This document shows, piece after piece, positions 34,931-45,200 of a stretch of 64,000 nt of DNA. The stretch covers positions 13,617,009 to 13,681,008 of the forward strand of contig CM075938.1 of the NCBI GenBank assembly GCA_038030265.1, written 5' to 3'. Every line of letters begins with the position of its first letter. Position 1 is the first letter of the stretch. This DNA comes from Corythucha ciliata. Lineage: Eukaryota; Arthropoda; Insecta; Hemiptera; Tingidae. Under the pieces are notes generated by a model, which saw nothing but the letters and a program-made list of their open reading frames with translations, was not told the origin of the DNA and searched no databases. Position numbers and translations under genes: made by a program.

Positions 34931-35949
34931 ATGAGCGACATAATCACACCATTGTCCTCGCTCTAACAGCAGGAACAAAGGATTCAGTGGCGAGGCGTCC
35001 GGTCATCGATAGATTCGCCGATGACTAGAATTTTTTTCGGAAATGAAGGAATATTTGTTGGAAATATTTTTCTCAGAAAAGTCCATTCTTGGAGGAAAAA
35101 AAAAATGATTTAAACAACGATAATTTCACTCTATTGAGTTCATAGGAGAGTTAGGAGGTCTGTTTTTCATCAAATGGGAGAATACTAGAGCGATCTATTG
35201 GGTCTTAACAGCGTACAGATGCGCTAACTTTGGAGAATCCAATCTCCCTCCCTCCCTTTCCCGTCCACTCAATCATGTCTTCGTCAAGCTCAGTTTCCTT
35301 CTCTTTCTCGCGCGTTAGAAAAACCGTTCTACTCATCGCTTCTTCGGTCGAATGCGGTTCCTCTCGGCTCATTGTGCGAACGGGCATAGTCGTCAACGGC
35401 TCCTTTTCAAATATTTTCCTGGCGTTTACTTCATTTTTCATCTCTTTTTAGCGTTCGAATTTTGTTTCTCTTGAATTTGGTACAGGTTCTCCAGTTTTTA
35501 AAATGGCATTTTACGTAAGATCGTTATTCGTTCCGTTCGTACAGGCGAAGCTCCGTATTTTTAAAACGATCTCTTGTGTGCTCTAAAATGTGAATAATTC
35601 CGACGGGAGCATTTCAGGAAAAGTGAATTTCTTTTAGAGACAATTAACTGAAACCCCTTAATAATTCGATTGAACGAATCAAATTGCATAACTCGAACGA
35701 TGTATATAACATTACAATGGATGAAAATTGTGCCATAAGTAGAAATTTATCATATATAGCAAATCAAGCAGGCCAGAATGCTTGTTAGAGGTTTTGGATC
35801 GTGAAAAATACGCATTATGAGCAAGCCCATATTTATTTTATGAATCATATTTGCCCTCATATCAGAAAAGGGTGTGAGAAGGGGGGGGGGGTTACACACG
35901 TGGAGATGACCGGCCAAAAAGTCCACGCGCCGCCACTGAAAGGATTGGC

Positions 35950-36350
35950 TGTGACAAGCGCAAGGGCACTAACCGACCGTCTACCCAGGGACCTGTGCCA
36001 AGCGCAAGGGCGCTAATCGAACTTCAGCCCGGAAGATCTACAGACAGCGTCGAGAGACGCTCACAGACATATACAGTCCTACATACAGTGCCAAGGGCGC
36101 TAACCATCACCCGGAAGATCTGCGGCAAGTTCAAGGGCGCTAACCGACCGTCACACCACAGCGTCAAGGCACAGAATCAGGCGCAGAATCAAGGACGCCT
36201 GGCCTTGGAGATACTCGCGTCCGGAAGAACGACCGAACGCTCCAAGGTCAACGCCTTCTCGCCAGAGACAATATTAATTTCCATACTGTAATTATTGTAA
36301 ATACGAGAAAATATATTGCGGCCTGTTACCCAAAAGACAACAACAGGTGG
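35950..36350 (+). repeat. LTR-like remnant with CAAGGGCGCTAACC repeats and a primer-site-like end
   Basis: The motif CAAGGGC(G/A)CTAA(C/T)C occurs four times (near 35961, 36003, 36090, 36131), with CCCGGAAGATCT twice. The block ends in an A/T-rich segment, then CAACAACAGG and TGGCGACCGTGAA at about 36353. That TGGCGACC string is a common start of the primer-binding site just after a 5' LTR in BEL/Pao and gypsy elements. I infer a 5' LTR fragment; no coding remnant follows. Confidence 0.4.
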
Positions 36351-36439
36351 CGACCGTGAATCACCCCTCAAGACCCTCAATCTTCAGACGCCTAATCAAG
36401 CTACACAGTGTCAACATTAGCAATTCTCCCTGACCTCCT

Positions 36440-36660
36440 GTACCTGAAAAACAAGTTCCTCATAATCACTTATGCGGGGTGGATTTTTGTTGCTAGCAAA
36501 CCAATTTCGCCGGTTGGCCAAACTCCGAGACCGATTACGCTGATTTTGCACACACGAAATAAACAACAAAATAAACTTTTTTGCTGGTATCACTCACTAA
36601 ATCCCACTTTTTATGGGTTCCACTCGCTGAAAACTCTCATTTTAGTGGGTCTAGCTAACA
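36440..36660 (+). repeat. Family F units
   Basis: Imperfect CACTCACTAAA / CCAATTTCGCCGG units as at 17.0 kb. Confidence 0.5.
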
Positions 36661-36759
36661 TAAACAAGAAAAATCGCGGAGGGGGCGGGCGTCCAGGCTG
36701 AGACGTGGTGAATTGAGTTTGTGGCGTTCCTTATAGGCTTTCCCCCTAGGCCCTCGTTG

Positions 36760-37500
36760 CTGTGGTTTGGAGCTTTTTGCTGTGCTTTGGAGCATTGTTG
36801 TTGTTTGGTGTTTTTTGTGGTTTGGAGCTTTGTTTGTTGTTTGGGCATTCCTCAAATTTTCACTGTGGTTTGTAACATTACTGTGATTAAGAGGCTTGTT
36901 GTGGTTACAATCTTTACTTTGGTTTGGATCTGAGGCTTGGAGCTTCACTTTCGTTGTGGTTGGAGCGTCGTTTCGGAAAGTTTGATATCGTTTGGACATT
37001 TTCAGTAGCTGAGCCTTCCTCGTGATTGGATTTTCACTGTGTTGGTTGGGAGGGAGGCCGGTAAAACCAAAATGATGACGACCAAAAGTGAAGTATTGTG
37101 GTGACGAGCAGTCGAATGACAGCCATGCAGCAAGAATTGACTCATATCGGTTGGATCCCGCCACCGTGAGTCACGGCTCCGAGTACGCTTCTTCCTATCC
37201 CTCTCCCCCACCCCCGAAATTGGGGTTTTGAGTGAGCTAAGCTTGGGAAATTATTTTTTCTCGAAGGTGGAACCCTGCAAACAGCCCTGTCGACAGGAAG
37301 GGGCCACTTGGTCCGTTCCCCCGGCCTAAGCTCAGAATTCAGGAATGAAGAAAGGGAAGACAGAGTGGCTTGGAGCTTTTCTATTTGTGGTTGGGCATTA
37401 TCTGTGTTGTAATTTTATTGAGGTTTGGATTGGAGTATTGAAGTGGTTAGGAGCCTTGATGTGCTTTGATACTTTGCTGTGTCTTGAAGCATTACTGTGG
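36760..37500 (-). repeat. Family E-like units in two clusters
   Basis: 36760-36960 and 37380-37500 contain TTTGGAGC(A/T)TT and TTGTGGTTTGG units, the reverse complement of AAACCACAACAAAGCTCCAA-type family E units. The stretch between the clusters (36970-37370) is unassigned. Confidence 0.5.
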
Positions 37501-37504
37501 CCAA

Positions 37505-38080
37505 GGGCGTAGCCAGCCCTTGGTCTAGGGGTGGGCAGAAGATCTCAGATGCCCCAGAGACCTAAGCAAGATAACTGGTAGTTCGTCTTCTCAGATATAG
37601 GCGCTTTAAATCGTCAAATTGTCCCCCAAAAACTGAATTTTCACAAAAAGGGTCAGAATCCGTCAAAAACTAACATTTCTAATTGTAAAATATCGGTTTA
37701 GCCTTCTATTTAGGATTTTCTGTCCAAAAACTGACAATGTTTTCCCCAGAAATATTGGTACTTGTAGGAAAAGCATGGCCCTCCAATGCAGGGTGTCCGA
37801 ATCACTTCTTGCCTCAATAGAGACGTTAAAAACTGACTTTTTTTAGCCCAAAAACTGAAAATTTTACTCTGAAACTGAATATTATATTCTGAAACAGGCA
37901 ATTGCACGCAAAAGCCCTAAGATTTACCCCAAAACTGAAGTTTTCACAACACAACTGGCGATTTTACCCCCAAAACATTAGCGGTTTTACCTTACAAATG
38001 AATATATTTTACTCCAAAACTGTTTATTTTAATTTTTACCACTAAACTGTCTATTTTTAACCAGAAAATTGGAGATTTTA
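37505..38080 (-). repeat. Head repeat plus family D array, inverted
   Basis: GGCGTAGCCAGCCCTTGG at 37507 opens a G-rich head. From about 37610, ATTTTACCCCAAAACTGA-type units run to 38080, the reverse complement of the 26.7-27.5 kb array. Confidence 0.55.
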
Positions 38081-38741
38081 CTCAAATTACTTTGCTCGAT
38101 AGTCCGGCGTCAGTGGGGAAATTCCTGTGAATCCTTTTCCCTGAGCTATCGAATGTATACCTTAATTAAACTTAATCTTCCTGAGAAGTCCGAGGAATTT
38201 AAAATGATATTAAGGGCAATAGCTGTTAATGAAAGTTCAGACAGAAAATGTTCTTTTTTAGAACAATGTAAGGGGTGGAGGGGAGCAAGCGCCCCCTCAG
38301 TCTGCTCGCCACTGATGCGCCTCCTTTAACCCCAGAAACGATTTTATTTTTTTCACTGTATTAAAGGACGGATAATTATCCACTTCCTCTTGCCGCTCAT
38401 TATCTCAGTAATGAACCTTCAACTCTCTTCATTCTTCTGTTCGTTCGAAGAAGAGAATGAAGGCAACAGAGAGGGGAAAGATGACGAGGGGGAGGGAATC
38501 GTTCGAATGTGGAACAAGACCTCGAGCTGTTGTGATGAAGGGGGGAGGGTGGGAAGCTCGGAAACTTTAATGACTCCGAGAAAAAAGATGGGTCCGTTGG
38601 AAAAGGGGTTTCCTGTTTCAATGCCGATCACTCATTCAGTCATGCGTAAACAAACCATTTTAACCCTTTTGCTTATTAACGTTTATCCCCCCCTAGATGA
38701 AATAATAGTATTTTTTTACCATCCTTGTGTGTGTTTTTTAG

Positions 38742-39006
38742 GAGCTATTCGTCCAGAATCCTTTACGAGGATTCCGCCGACTGTGGGTGGAAGTACTTCG
38801 CATCCTGATATCGTCGAATGTCCGCCAAATGTGACCGGATCGAGTGACGAACCACTCGGCCTTTCTGAATTAGGAGGCAGCACCGGTGGTGGCAGTGCGG
38901 GAAGTGGAGGAAACGTCGGCAATGGTGTCGGTGACTCTCAAAATAGTGGACCGGGGAAATCTAAAGAGGAGGATGAGGCTGATCTACTTGAACGACACTA
39001 TTACAG
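38742..39006 (+). CDS. Nlg: Neuroligin, juxtamembrane stalk exon
   Basis: A 265-bp exon after a TTTTTTAG acceptor, ending before GTATTT. It encodes the extracellular stalk between the esterase-like domain and the membrane: AIRPESFTRIPPTVGG, then a Gly/Ser/Asn-rich low-complexity stretch (GGSTGGGSAGSGG and similar) and an acidic end KSKEEDEADLLERHYY. It joins in frame to the exons on both sides. Neuroligin stalks are poorly conserved and O-glycosylated in known members; the low complexity fits that. An apparent upstream extension (from 38390) reads through intron and is not coding. Confidence 0.8.
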
Positions 39007-39082
39007 GTATTTTTCAGATTCCCTCCCCCCCCCCTCACCAACCACATCCCCGCAATAATGTTGTCCTGCTAAACTTTTAAAG

Positions 39083-39446
39083 CGCTACCACCGCCCTGGG
39101 AGTCACAGTCGGAGTCGGTTGCCTCCTACTCATTTTGAACGGTCTCATCTTTTCCGCCATTTACTACCAGAGAAGACGACACGCGACTGCGGCCACTTCG
39201 CGTCAACGTCGACAACAATGGCGGTCACCCTGTTCGTTGTCGTCATCGTCGGCCGACGGCAACCACGGCTGCGATGATGACTTTGTCGAACCGATTGAAA
39301 TCAAGACGCTGTCGGAAGCGTCGACAGCGTCGTCAATTGTTACAATCAAACATCCACCGGTGCCACCGGCACGAACGTCGAGTGTTCCACCGGTGGGTGG
39401 TGGTGGTGTCAAAAAACGGGTTCAGATCCAAGAGATCTCTGTTTAA
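39083..39446 (+). CDS. Nlg: Neuroligin, transmembrane and cytoplasmic tail exon (last exon)
   Basis: Follows a 76-bp intron (acceptor TTTTAAAG). It encodes the single membrane helix LGVTVGVGCLLLILNGLIF preceded by ATTA, then SAIYYQRRRHAT, the typical neuroligin stop-transfer sequence. A ~95-residue cytoplasmic tail follows, with a Ser-rich part, an acidic DDDFVEPIEIKTLSEAS segment, a proline-rich PPVPPARTSSVPPVGGGG and the C-terminus KKRVQIQEISV. The last residues fit a hydrophobic (class II-like) PDZ ligand, where vertebrate neuroligins end in a class I ligand; binding is inferred. Stop codon at 39444-39446; a candidate poly(A) signal AATAAA lies at 39812. Confidence 0.88.
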
Positions 39447-41089
39447 ATGATCAGTGAAGTGTTGTGACGTTGGGGGGGGGGGATAACAACTTTTCAAAAT
39501 GATATCGACAAAACTTTAAAATTAATTTTAAGGCTCACATTACTGAAGAACTTGTGCTTCGGCTCACTTGTACTCCTAATTAACTTACTAATTAATACAA
39601 AAGTCTCCAAATTAATGTCTTGCTCGTAAAAAATGTGTTAAGAAAATGGAAAATGACAAAATTATTGAAAAAAAATAACAAGGAAAGTCTATAATAGGCT
39701 CAAAATCAATGTTTTTCGTTCCATAGCTTAAAACGTTCTACGGATATTGTGCTAGGGTGTGTGGGACGATGAACGAGAGTAGAAAACTCTTAAAAAGTGT
39801 ACAGTTTCGGAAATAAAACTCGGTGGGTTTTTTGTTAATTGCAGGTCCTTTTTCCTGTGGATCCAACCACTGCCTGCGGTATACACACGATAATTAAGAT
39901 TCATACGGTCCTCGGAGATTTCACCCCTCCACCCACTTGCTTTTTCTTTTTTTTTTAGATGACTCGTTGATCAATCAAGCACCGGGGACAGAGATAGTAG
40001 CCTATCGTGCGTGAAATTGGAGAGGGAAAATGAATCGATGACGTTAAGGGTGTGGGACGTGCCGAGGGTGATACACGTATAGAGTACAAGGGTAACACCG
40101 AAAAGCATCCCCTCCCCCCTTTCCGTAACTTCTTAACGATTTGTTATCATTCGGGGGGCGAACAGTTTAAATTTAAACGTTTTTATCGCGTTATTACAGG
40201 CAGAAACAATTTTTATGGAAGTTTGTTTGTTCGTAATTTTAATCAATCAACGATATAGCCATGCCACCGTTTGACGAAGTGTTTTTGTTAAAATTCTAAA
40301 AGGTTTCACTGACAAAATCTGTTGTCTCTTCCTCCACAGCCCTGTAGCGTTCAATTTCAGATTTACGGGTAAACGAGTGGAGTGGGTGAGGCGGACAGAA
40401 ATGACGAATTGAACTTTTCCTAATTGAGTCGGGTATTTGGCCAGGAAAAAAAGAGAAAAGAACAAGAAAGAGATTACAAAACTGGAAAAAGAGCTCAAGA
40501 TAGAAGAATGAATGGGACTCAGTATTGATGGAGGTGAGGAAGAGAGGAGGGGGATGAGATTTTTGAAGAGGTATGTGGTTGAGTTTTCAGAGAAAGACGA
40601 GCAGGATATTATGTTGGATGACGAGAGGGAGGGGGTCGGGAGGGGAAAATCTGAAATGAAATAAGAAAACATCTTTCTTCGAGGAGGAAAATGTGGGATG
40701 AGGGAGAGACGAAAAATGATGAATCAATAAAAATGGCGATTTGTCAACGTCACCCGAGACATTCTCAAGAGAAAGAAACAATTAGAACGTTTAGTCCAAG
40801 AAATAAAGACATGCTATGTCAAAAGCAACCATGGAACCGTCTGGGCCAACGAGAAACTGGTGGGCTGTGAGCTCCTATAATAGTACCGTTAGCCTCAAAA
40901 ATGTTCAAAGCGCATGGTATCCTCGCCAAACTTTACGTATAACAACGACTAATACTAATAAATAAAATTACTCGGCCCAAAAATGAGTCCATCACCGCAA
41001 ATGACTGACACCAGCGAAGTTTTTACTGACAGTACTACAAACTTAACGATTACCTCTGGAAAGACATGGGAGCCCTCCATTCGACTTAA
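39447..41089. other. Neuroligin 3' UTR and intergenic stretch
   Basis: The 3' UTR probably runs to just after AATAAA at 39812. From about 40433 to 40720 the plus strand is strikingly purine-rich, with short open pieces such as RGMRFLKRYVVEFSEKDEQD interrupted by stops. This could be decayed coding DNA, possibly from a retroelement ORF1, but I cannot assign it. Confidence 0.4.
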
Positions 41090-41551
41090 ATTGTAATGGA
41101 AACGCTCCTGCAATGGAACATAAAGAGGATTATCGTCTAATTACATTGACCTTAGACGTCAAATCAAATATTCCAACTTACAGGATAAGCCTAACATCGC
41201 CTCTACAGGCTATTGCTACTGTACCTGCCTGATAATCACTGGGACTCAGAGTCCCTGACAGTGCAAATCGACCAGTTGCTCCCTCCTGTGTTGCTAATGG
41301 GCGACTTCAACGCTCACAATGTCTGGTGGGAATCCACATAGACATCGCCATCGGGGGATCGCTTGGAAACAATTATAAATGAATCCCAATTGCTTCTGTT
41401 GAATGGCTCAGACGGGACGCGGTTTGAGGCCAGATCAGGCCATTTCAGCTGCACTGACCTTGCCTTTGCGTCCCCAACACTAGCAACAAGGATCGAGTGG
41501 TCTGTTTGGGGTGAGCTGTATGGAAGTGACCATCTCCCCATTTTTCCTGAG
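41090..41551 (+). pseudogene. I-clade LINE endonuclease, 5' segment
   Basis: Starts with an LLQWNIK-like opening (about 41106), contains stops, then reads LYLPDNHWDSESLTVQID, LLMGDFNAHNVWWES (active-site GDFN block) and GSDGTRFEARSGHFSCTDLA. It ends in YGSDHLPIF (the SDH catalytic block) immediately before the gypsy insertion. Several stops and a deletion in the early endonuclease make it non-functional. Confidence 0.75.
41547..41551. repeat. Gypsy element target-site duplication, left (CTGAG)
   Basis: CTGAG precedes the 5' LTR and recurs at 46476-46480 after the 3' LTR. Five bp is usual for Ty3/gypsy integration. Confidence 0.9.
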
Positions 41552-41686
41552 TGAAATGATAATTGGCGCTCGTTTGTATATATATATATATATAACTTGT
41601 TAAAAACCTCCCTTGTAAAGTCCTTCCCTTCAATACACCTGTTTCGTGTTTTCGTGTATGCCGTAGTAGTTATTACCCACATCCCA
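41552..41686 (+). repeat. Gypsy 5' LTR (135 bp)
   Basis: TGAAATGATAATTGGCGCTC start, (TA)9 tract, AATACACC segment and ACATCCCA end. It lacks a 56-bp segment present in the 3' LTR. Confidence 0.9.
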
Positions 41687-41688
41687 GT

Positions 41689-41703
41689 TGGCGACGAGGA
41701 TAG
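41689..41703 (+). promoter_or_regulatory. Putative primer-binding site
   Basis: TGGCGACGAGGATAG two bases after the 5' LTR. This type of sequence is common at the tRNA-primer site of gypsy elements. The tRNA identity was not determined. Confidence 0.7.
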
Positions 41704-41723
41704 GATCATCAAATCTCTTTGAA

Positions 41724-42202
41724 ATGTCTTCGGGTAACCAGTCTTCTCAGGCTCCGCGCCTTCAAAAGTTCGAGTGTGAGAGTCTCACCGATTTTTTCAT
41801 AAGAGCAAAAATACATTTTGCTAGATTTCAAATTAAGGAGGAGACACACATGGCGTACGATTTCCTCACTGGTCTACCCAACGATGAATACGGGCGTGTC
41901 ACTCAATCCATGCTTCCTTTGACGTTGGAAACCGCTACTTGGCAAGACATCGAGAATGTATTAAAAAGTTGGAAATCGACGATACAAACAAATACAGGTT
42001 GGTCTTCGCGGCATTCGAGAAAACGCCGGATGTCAGTATTCAACAATACGCCGACAAAGTGAATGCCCTTTCATTAAAATGCAAGTGGGAAAACGTTCGA
42101 GGAGACGAAGCAGCGCGCCAACTCAAGTTTTTGACATCCTTCAAGGAACCACACATTCTGAAGTCCCTGTTTGGAGCTTCCAACGACCAGCAGACATGGT
42201 AA
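41724..42202 (+). pseudogene. Gypsy gag, frame-disrupted
   Basis: Structural Gag protein: ATG at 41724 (MSSGNQSSQAPRLQKFECES), capsid-like ADDFLTG/GLPNDEYGRV-type region in that frame until about 41960. There an A-run (TTAAAAAGTTGG) marks a change to a second frame carrying FAAFEKTPDVSIQQYADKVN and KSLFGASNDQQTW, stopping at 42202. The zinc knuckle lies in a third frame, fused to pol. Both shifts are in the -1 sense. They may be damage or sequencing error; programmed frameshifting between capsid and nucleocapsid would be unusual. Confidence 0.75.
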
Positions 42203-45200
42203 AAACAGCGTGCTCCACACATGAGATACTCGAAAGCACAAGAAAAGCAACAATGGTCACCGAAAGCGTGATGCCTGTCTCCACCAGTAAAACTTTTCGC
42301 CGTGTTCCGGACTCATCGTCAGCTAGAGACATATTTTCAAATGGACGTCGGGCTCACCTGAAACCCAACCAGCCGGCTCGTAATAATAAGCATCTTTCGC
42401 TCCCCCGATGCAATAACTGCTTAGTTCTGCATCAACCTTCACACTGCCCGTTCCTACAGGCTACGTGCAGGAGTTGTCGCAAGCGAGGTCACATCGCAGT
42501 GGTCTGCCGTTCAACCCCCGTTGCTTCCGTCCAGGATTCCGTTTCATATACGAGCAAAGACGATGCGTCATCGGAGGATCAGGAGGACTCTTATGCTTCG
42601 GTTCACACTGGAGGGGTATGTAAATTAAGTAGTGCCAAAAAGGTGCCTGTTAGAGTTAAGACCCTGATAGTTCCTATCGTACGGCGTTCCGTGCCAGCTA
42701 GCCCCAATGTCCACCAACCGCTTACACTATCCGTCACCGTTCCAGGCCTGTCCCATGACGTTCCGTTTTTGGTAGATACGGGTGCAAGTGTTTCCTTAAT
42801 CGATAAATCGCTCTTCGTCGAAAATGTTTCCTTTCGTTCTCTCTCGACGTTTATGGAAGAGGTTTTTGCTGCAAATGGTAAATCCATCAAAGTCGTTGGG
42901 ATTTTAAGAACGAATATTATTATTGAGAACCAAAGAGTTTCCTCAGAACTTCTGGTGACCAGTGGTATGACTCCAAAAGCAATTCTCGGCAGAAATATTT
43001 TGGACCAAATCGCACCACAATGGCGTAACCTGGTTGTGGAATCATTTCAGAAGTGCAGGTCGGATTTGGTGGCCAGGACAGTAGATAGCTGCCTCAGTGT
43101 GCCAAGTAAAGCAGTCTGCGAAAAAACGTTTACCCCTGAAGACCAGTCTGCTGGTGAACCTGGGCGTCGACAGGCTTCCGTTCCCTCTGACTTTCCATCA
43201 AAATTCCCGAACGCCTTTGGGTTGTCCAATAATAATAAACCGATTAAAGACTATTCCGCATATTTGAATGTTAAGGAAGGAGCAACTCCAGTCTTCCAAA
43301 AGGCCCGTCCAGTTCCCTTTGGTATACAGAAAGACGTTGAATCATATATTTTAAACCTCCAGAAAGCGGGGATCGTTTATCCGGTCGATGATTCGGAATG
43401 GGCAAGTCCAATTGTGGTCGTAAAAAAGAAAGACGGGGGAATCAGGGTATGCGTGGATTTCAAAAAAACCGTGAACCCTAGCATCTGTACAGATATTTAC
43501 CCGCCCCCGAGACCAGAAGAAATCCTCAATGATTTTGCTGGGTGCCGCTTCTTTGCCAAAATTGACCTAACAAATGCGTACTTGCAACTGGAGGTCCATA
43601 AATCGTCCCAAGAATTACTCACGATTAATACGCATATAGGGTTATGGCGTTACAAAAGATTAGTTTTTGGATTGAGTGCAGCCCCTGCTATTTTCCAGTC
43701 CATCATCGATCGAATTATGAAGGGAATTCCGAACTGCCGGACATATCTTGATGATATCTTGGTGGGAGGTACTACCATGGAGCAATGCAGACACAATGTC
43801 CTGTCGGTGCTATCCAGATTAGACAGTTTTAATGTAAAAATCAACTTGAATAAATCTGTTTGGTTAGTGCCATCCGTCTCTTTTCTGGGCATGATGATCT
43901 CGGGAAAAGGTAGAAGTCCGGATCCAGATAAAGTCAAATCAATAGTTAGCATGCCCACGCCAACTAGTCAAACAGAGTTAAAAGCTTTTCTGGGTATGGT
44001 TAATTTTTACCGCCCTTTTGTAAATCATCTATCTTCGACACTAGAGCCTCTGCATTGCCTGCTCAGAAAAGGAACCCCGTGGGAATGGTCATCGCATTGT
44101 CAAAGTGCATTTAACAAATGCAAAAGAGACCTAGCCGACGCTACAGCGTTAGTCCTCTATGACCCTTCAGCCGAGCTTATTCTAACTACGGACTCCTCAG
44201 CGTATGGAGTTGGGGCAGTACTGAGCCAAAGAAAGTATGGTATTACTAGGTCTATCGCTTTTGAATCCACCACCGTGACAGACACACAGAGAAAATACTC
44301 TCAGTTGCACAAGGAAGCTCTCGCAATTATATTTGGCCTACAGAAGTTCCATAGGTACTTATATGGCAGGAAGTTTGTTATACACTGTGATCATCAACCA
44401 CTGAAAACAATCTTAGCATCCGACAAAAATATTCCCATTATCGCAGCTGCGAGGTTAATTAGGTGGGCTGAAATACTGGGTGCTTACGATTATAGAATAG
44501 AGTATCGACCAGGAAACTCCATTCCTCACGCGGATGCGTTATCCCGTTTACCTCTACCCTTTGAACCCCATGTTCCACATGTATCGTTTGTGGAAGATAC
44601 AGTGCCACTATTTTCCATAGATACGGTAATAGAAGAAACTCGCAAAGATGACATATTGAACTCCTTGTCGAAGCTTTTAAGAAAAACATGGGGTTCGAAA
44701 CCATCGAATCCTGAGTTAGCGAAATTTTTCGCTGTTCGTGACCAACTGGAAATTTCCGATGATGTCATATTTTTGAACGGACGAGCTCTTATTCCGAATA
44801 GCCTCAGGGAGACAGTGCTGAAGGCTTTACATTCTGGTCATGTCGGCATTTCTAGGATGAGGCACGCAACAAAGTCATTGGTATGGTGGCCAAACCTAGA
44901 TGCGGACCTAGTTAGAATAACCAAGGCTTGCGACCCATGTAATATTCACGCAGCTCGGAACCCGGACGCTCCAAACCATGTGGCTCGGCCAGTGCCTCAA
45001 GAGCCGTGGGAAAGGGTCCATCTCGACTTGTTTGACTTGGATGGACGGAAGTTTTTTGTGGTGGTGGATGCTTTTTCCAACTGGATCCACGAGGAATTGA
45101 TAGTTTCCTCTACAGCTTCTACTGTCATTCAAATAATAAAATACTTGATGGCCACGTTTGGGCTTTTCCACTCCGTAGTCACGGATAACGGTCCCCCCTT

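Larger units (their letters stand above)
32002..38741 (+). other. Nlg: Neuroligin intron of 6.7 kb, repeat-filled
   Basis: Bounded by GTAAGT at 32002 and TTTTTTAG ending at 38741. It contains no other supported neuroligin exon. Inside are a head repeat (34005-34100), family F units (34105-34345, 36440-36660), a GC-rich block (34380-34930), an LTR-like remnant (35950-36350), family E units (36760-36960, 37380-37500) and a family D array (37610-38080). The rest (32.0-34.0 and 35.0-35.9 kb) is unassigned, with C-rich and T-rich runs. Confidence 0.7.

Noticed and set aside
38390..38741. N-terminal extension of the neuroligin stalk exon from an upstream ATG
   Set aside because: A good polypyrimidine tract and AG end at 38741, and the previous exon joins in phase exactly there; the extension is intron.
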